Below, in pieces: positions 61,467 to 64,000 of a stretch of DNA of 64,000 bases. The DNA comes from Mesodorylaimus sp. YZB2_4. Taxonomy: Eukaryota; Nematoda; Enoplea; Dorylaimida; Dorylaimidae. The DNA lies in NCBI GenBank assembly GCA_030248295.1, contig JASANH010000770.1:1116001-1180000 (forward strand). The letters run 5' to 3'. Made by a program: the position numbers and the translations under genes. Position 1 is the first letter of the stretch. The number at the start of each line of letters is the position of its first letter. Under the pieces are notes generated by a model, which worked only from the letters and a program-made list of their open reading frames with translations, was not told where the DNA came from and searched no databases.

Positions 61467-62373
61467 ATGGCTGCCTCTAACGTATCCGGCCCTAACCAAA
61501 CTGTGCTATCTACACCCGTCCCATCTGATCCACCAACCCACGGCGAGTTCATAGCCAATGGCATAGTCACTTCTTGCTTTGGCCTGGTTTCCATCCTGAT
61601 CAACGCCTTAACGGCACTTGTCATCGCCAAAAGTAAAGACCTTCGTTCTCCTGGCTTCATCATAATTGCAGTGCATGCCGTCTTCTATTCGGTCATGTCC
61701 ACTGGCTTCTTAACGAATGGGATCGAGCTGTGTGGCTGCACCTTCGATTTCCTGAGTATCGCCCGTTCCCGCCTGAGACCTGACGTACTTGAACATGCTG
61801 ATCACGACCCCGGCCAGTTCCATCATCACATGCTACCTGGGCATTGACCGCATGCTGGCCATGCTGGCCATACTATTCCCTCTGTTTCGCAGGAAATTGG
61901 GCATCTCATGCGCAGTCACCTGTCTGTCTCTGGCCATCATCACTGGATGCGTCGCGGCCGTGGTAGCGGGACTGACCTTATCCGCCCCCGTTCACGGCAC
62001 CATCATGTGCTTCAATTTCAAAACCGCATTTCATCCGACCTATACCTCGGTTCAGACAAACTTCAATCTCTGCCGCTATCTCCTATCAGTCTGCATTTAC
62101 TGTTTATTAGCGATCATAGTGAGGTACAGAAAAGGGGAGAAAGTGGGCCAAGCAGGGTACTAGCAGGAAAGCGAACGACTTTTTCAAACTCAATTTGAAC
62201 TATTGCCCTTGATCAATGCGCTGGCCATCCTCTATTCCATATTTGGCATCGTCCCGCCGCTTCTCTCTTTTCTCTTCGTGATGATCGAGAATGGTCGATA
62301 CCTGCAGCGAGCGTGGTTCAACGGCACAATGTTGAAAGTCTGCTTGGCTGCGTCGATTTCTTTACTTTTGTAG
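61467..62373 (+). pseudogene. seven-TM receptor, srsx-like, broken
   Basis: Starts MAASNVSGPNQTV with glycosylation sites; TM1 CFGLVSILINALTALVIAKS, TM2 SPGFIIIAVHAVFYSVMSTG, then near 61770-61785 the frame changes; the next frame gives LITTPASSIITCYLGIDRML (TM3), SCAVTCLSLAIITGCVAAVV (TM4), RYLLSVCIYCLLAIIVRYRK (TM5). A TAG at 62161-62163 is followed in frame by FELLPLINALAILYSIFGIV (TM6) and the remaining C-terminus to the stop at 62371. A 44-nt intron (62122-62165) could hide the TAG but would remove basic loop sequence. It lies wholly inside the palindrome spacer. Only distantly like the receptor at 45390. Confidence 0.7.
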
Positions 62374-62577
62374 CAAAGTCTCAAAAATTTAGAAAAACTT
62401 TGAAGGCTGTTGTTGGAATGAAAAATCAAGTATCGCCTATCAGCTACATACCAGAGATTAGAGTGGAAGTGCATTTTTTCTAGGAAGGCGAGAAGCTAGA
62501 CACGAATGATAAGTTTTATTTTTATCTACTCAAGCTGAAAACTCCGTTTGTTTTCACAACGAGTGATTTGTTTAGGT

Positions 62578-64000
62578 TTAAAGTTCTAGCTTACCAGTGT
62601 GCACTCAATGATTTTTTTAATTTATCGTCTGCTGATGACACCTTGGACCTTGTAGACAACTTATACCTGAACATACGTGATTTTTGTTGTTCCATGCTGG
62701 GGATGACCAGATTTCCTAGGGTATTTCGGGGGCAGTCAGCTGTAGGAGCAGTCCCGTTTCACAGAGGTATAATGCAGTATGTACGGTAGACATGCATACA
62801 ATACTCTGTTTCACCTAAAAACATATGCTCGAGAATGTATATTATTTTGGCCGGTTTCCGGGAGCGACACATTTTGTACCGTCTCGCAAGTATGCTAACC
62901 TTTCCCATTTACCTCTGACTCACTCTTTTTCCCACTAGTACCTATTGTGTGTTCGCGCCAAGTGAAACTGTAAGATCGAGCTGTTGCTAAAAACATTCGT
63001 TCGCTAAACACAACTTCGGAAATGGGCGCTCTTTCCAGCAACATTTGATGACTCCCGAGCACAAGGTGTTATGTAACAAAAGAAAGTTTTGAGATAATTC
63101 GATCTACAGTATGTACAAGGTCAACTCACCGCTGCTGACCGCTGTCTAGCCTTTCTGGGTTCCACGCTTGTTATCTCAGCACGGAGATTGAGCGGGACGG
63201 TAGAGTGTAGAAGATCAGAGAGTCCCCTTGTGTTTCCCCTGCATTGATTTATTCCCATGATGCCTCAGTAGTGCCCGTTGGCTTCAGCTTCAGTATGCTA
63301 CGCGCCACACTACGGATGCATGTATCCAGTTTATTACGCATCCTTTTGCGAAGTGAGTCGCATTTATCTAGAGTAGAGGCCAGGAGGCACTCACGCACTT
63401 ACTTATTGTTAGATATCTATTGCGTCATAAAGAATGATGCTTTCACACTTTTTGATCTAGCCAGCTTAATTTTCAAGTTAGCAAGAAAAACCATATATCA
63501 TATCATTTTAGATCATTGGGTAATATAGTACAATAGAACGCAAAACATGATCACATCAATTGAAGGATGCGAGTTTTAAAACACATAAATGAAACTGCAA
63601 TAGCGCCAGTAAAGTGACCACAAATGTATGTACTCGTAACTTTCTTAGAATGTACAGCATCCGTCAAACAGTCACGCACTTACTATTTATGAATGGTGCA
63701 CGAATAGCCGCAATTTCCTAACGTCCACAACAAAACACGTCTATTGATCATCAGCACATAGTATCTCCTTGATAGCCTTATTCTGTAGCATAGCCTGGGC
63801 ATCGATCGGTGTAAACCGACTCAACGCAGCGTCGTTTCTTGGAACACTAACGATTCTTTGAAATCGAACACTAGTCACAGAGGCGGCCCGACGGCGAGCA
63901 GCTCTGACATTTCTCAGTCGGCACATAACCACAACGGATATGCACACTATGACACCACCGCCAGCAGGTAGCAGCAGGACAAGGAGCCAAAATGTGGTCG
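62578..64000 (-). repeat. palindrome, right arm (to window edge)
   Basis: Reverse copy of 59831-61253. It continues past the right edge of the window, so its outer limit is unknown. Confidence 0.95.
63741..64000 (-). CDS. small single-pass membrane protein, copy 2, 5' end outside window
   Basis: Same sequence as copy 1 as far as visible (VVVMCRLRN, RAARRR, tail to CADDQ and stop). Its first two codons lie beyond the window edge. If the arm continues, a mirrored chitinase gene would be expected just outside. Confidence 0.5.
   Translation of the reverse strand, partial: TTFWLLVLLLPAGGGVIVCISVVVMCRLRNVRAARRRAASVTSVRFQRIVSVPRNDAALSRFTPIDAQAMLQNKAIKEILCADDQ

Overview
The window looks like nuclear DNA of a nematode. 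The clues are short introns with TTTTCAG-type acceptors, an ASP-1-like aspartic protease gene in two copies, GH19 chitinases with peritrophin-A domains, srsx-like chemoreceptors, large C-type-lectin-like (CTLD) proteins, and a gelsolin start exon directly preceded by a splice acceptor, as expected for spliced-leader trans-splicing. Species is not determinable from the sequence. All gene models below are hand-spliced from the sequence by homology and reading phase.

Layout, left to right. 0.7-2.9 kb (-): 5' part of a gelsolin/villin gene that runs off the left edge. 6.7-9.5 kb (-) and 10.15-14.2 kb (+): two head-to-head double-CTLD lectin genes, A (intact) and B (damaged). 14.96-16.8 kb (-): aspartic protease asp-a. 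18.4-19.7 kb: a BEL/Pao fossil beside a DNA element with long terminal inverted repeats (TIRs). 21.0-27.2 kb (-): a divergent OGT-like (GT41) gene with few TPRs and apparently replaced catalytic residues. 27.35-32.2 kb: a block of foldback elements and a 1.7 kb tandem duplication. 34.1-35.9 kb (+): aspartic protease asp-b, an inverted near-copy of asp-a. 37.0-40.25 kb (+): lectin C (intact). 44.0-44.3 kb (-): a possible Cys-rich exon. 45.4-46.45 kb (+): an intact seven-TM receptor. 47.6-52.6 kb (-): a membrane-anchored GH19 chitinase. 53.1-56.75 kb (-): lectin D (intact). 57.55-59.7 kb (-): a secreted GH19 chitinase with a frameshift and a stop. 59.8-64.0 kb: a palindrome with 1.42 kb arms, each carrying a small single-TM protein gene, around a broken seven-TM receptor.

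Several of the genes (lectins, aspartic proteases, chitinases) encode secreted or surface proteins of the kind used in nematode gut digestion or defence. They have been multiplied here by inverted and dispersed duplication, with some copies decaying. Both protease promoters carry a TATA box and AGATAAG sites, consistent with GATA-factor-driven intestinal expression (inference). The rest is intergenic DNA rich in short TIR elements, two copies of a tRNA-derived SINE, tandem GTACCC-type repeats, and a strikingly frequent TACTGTA word.
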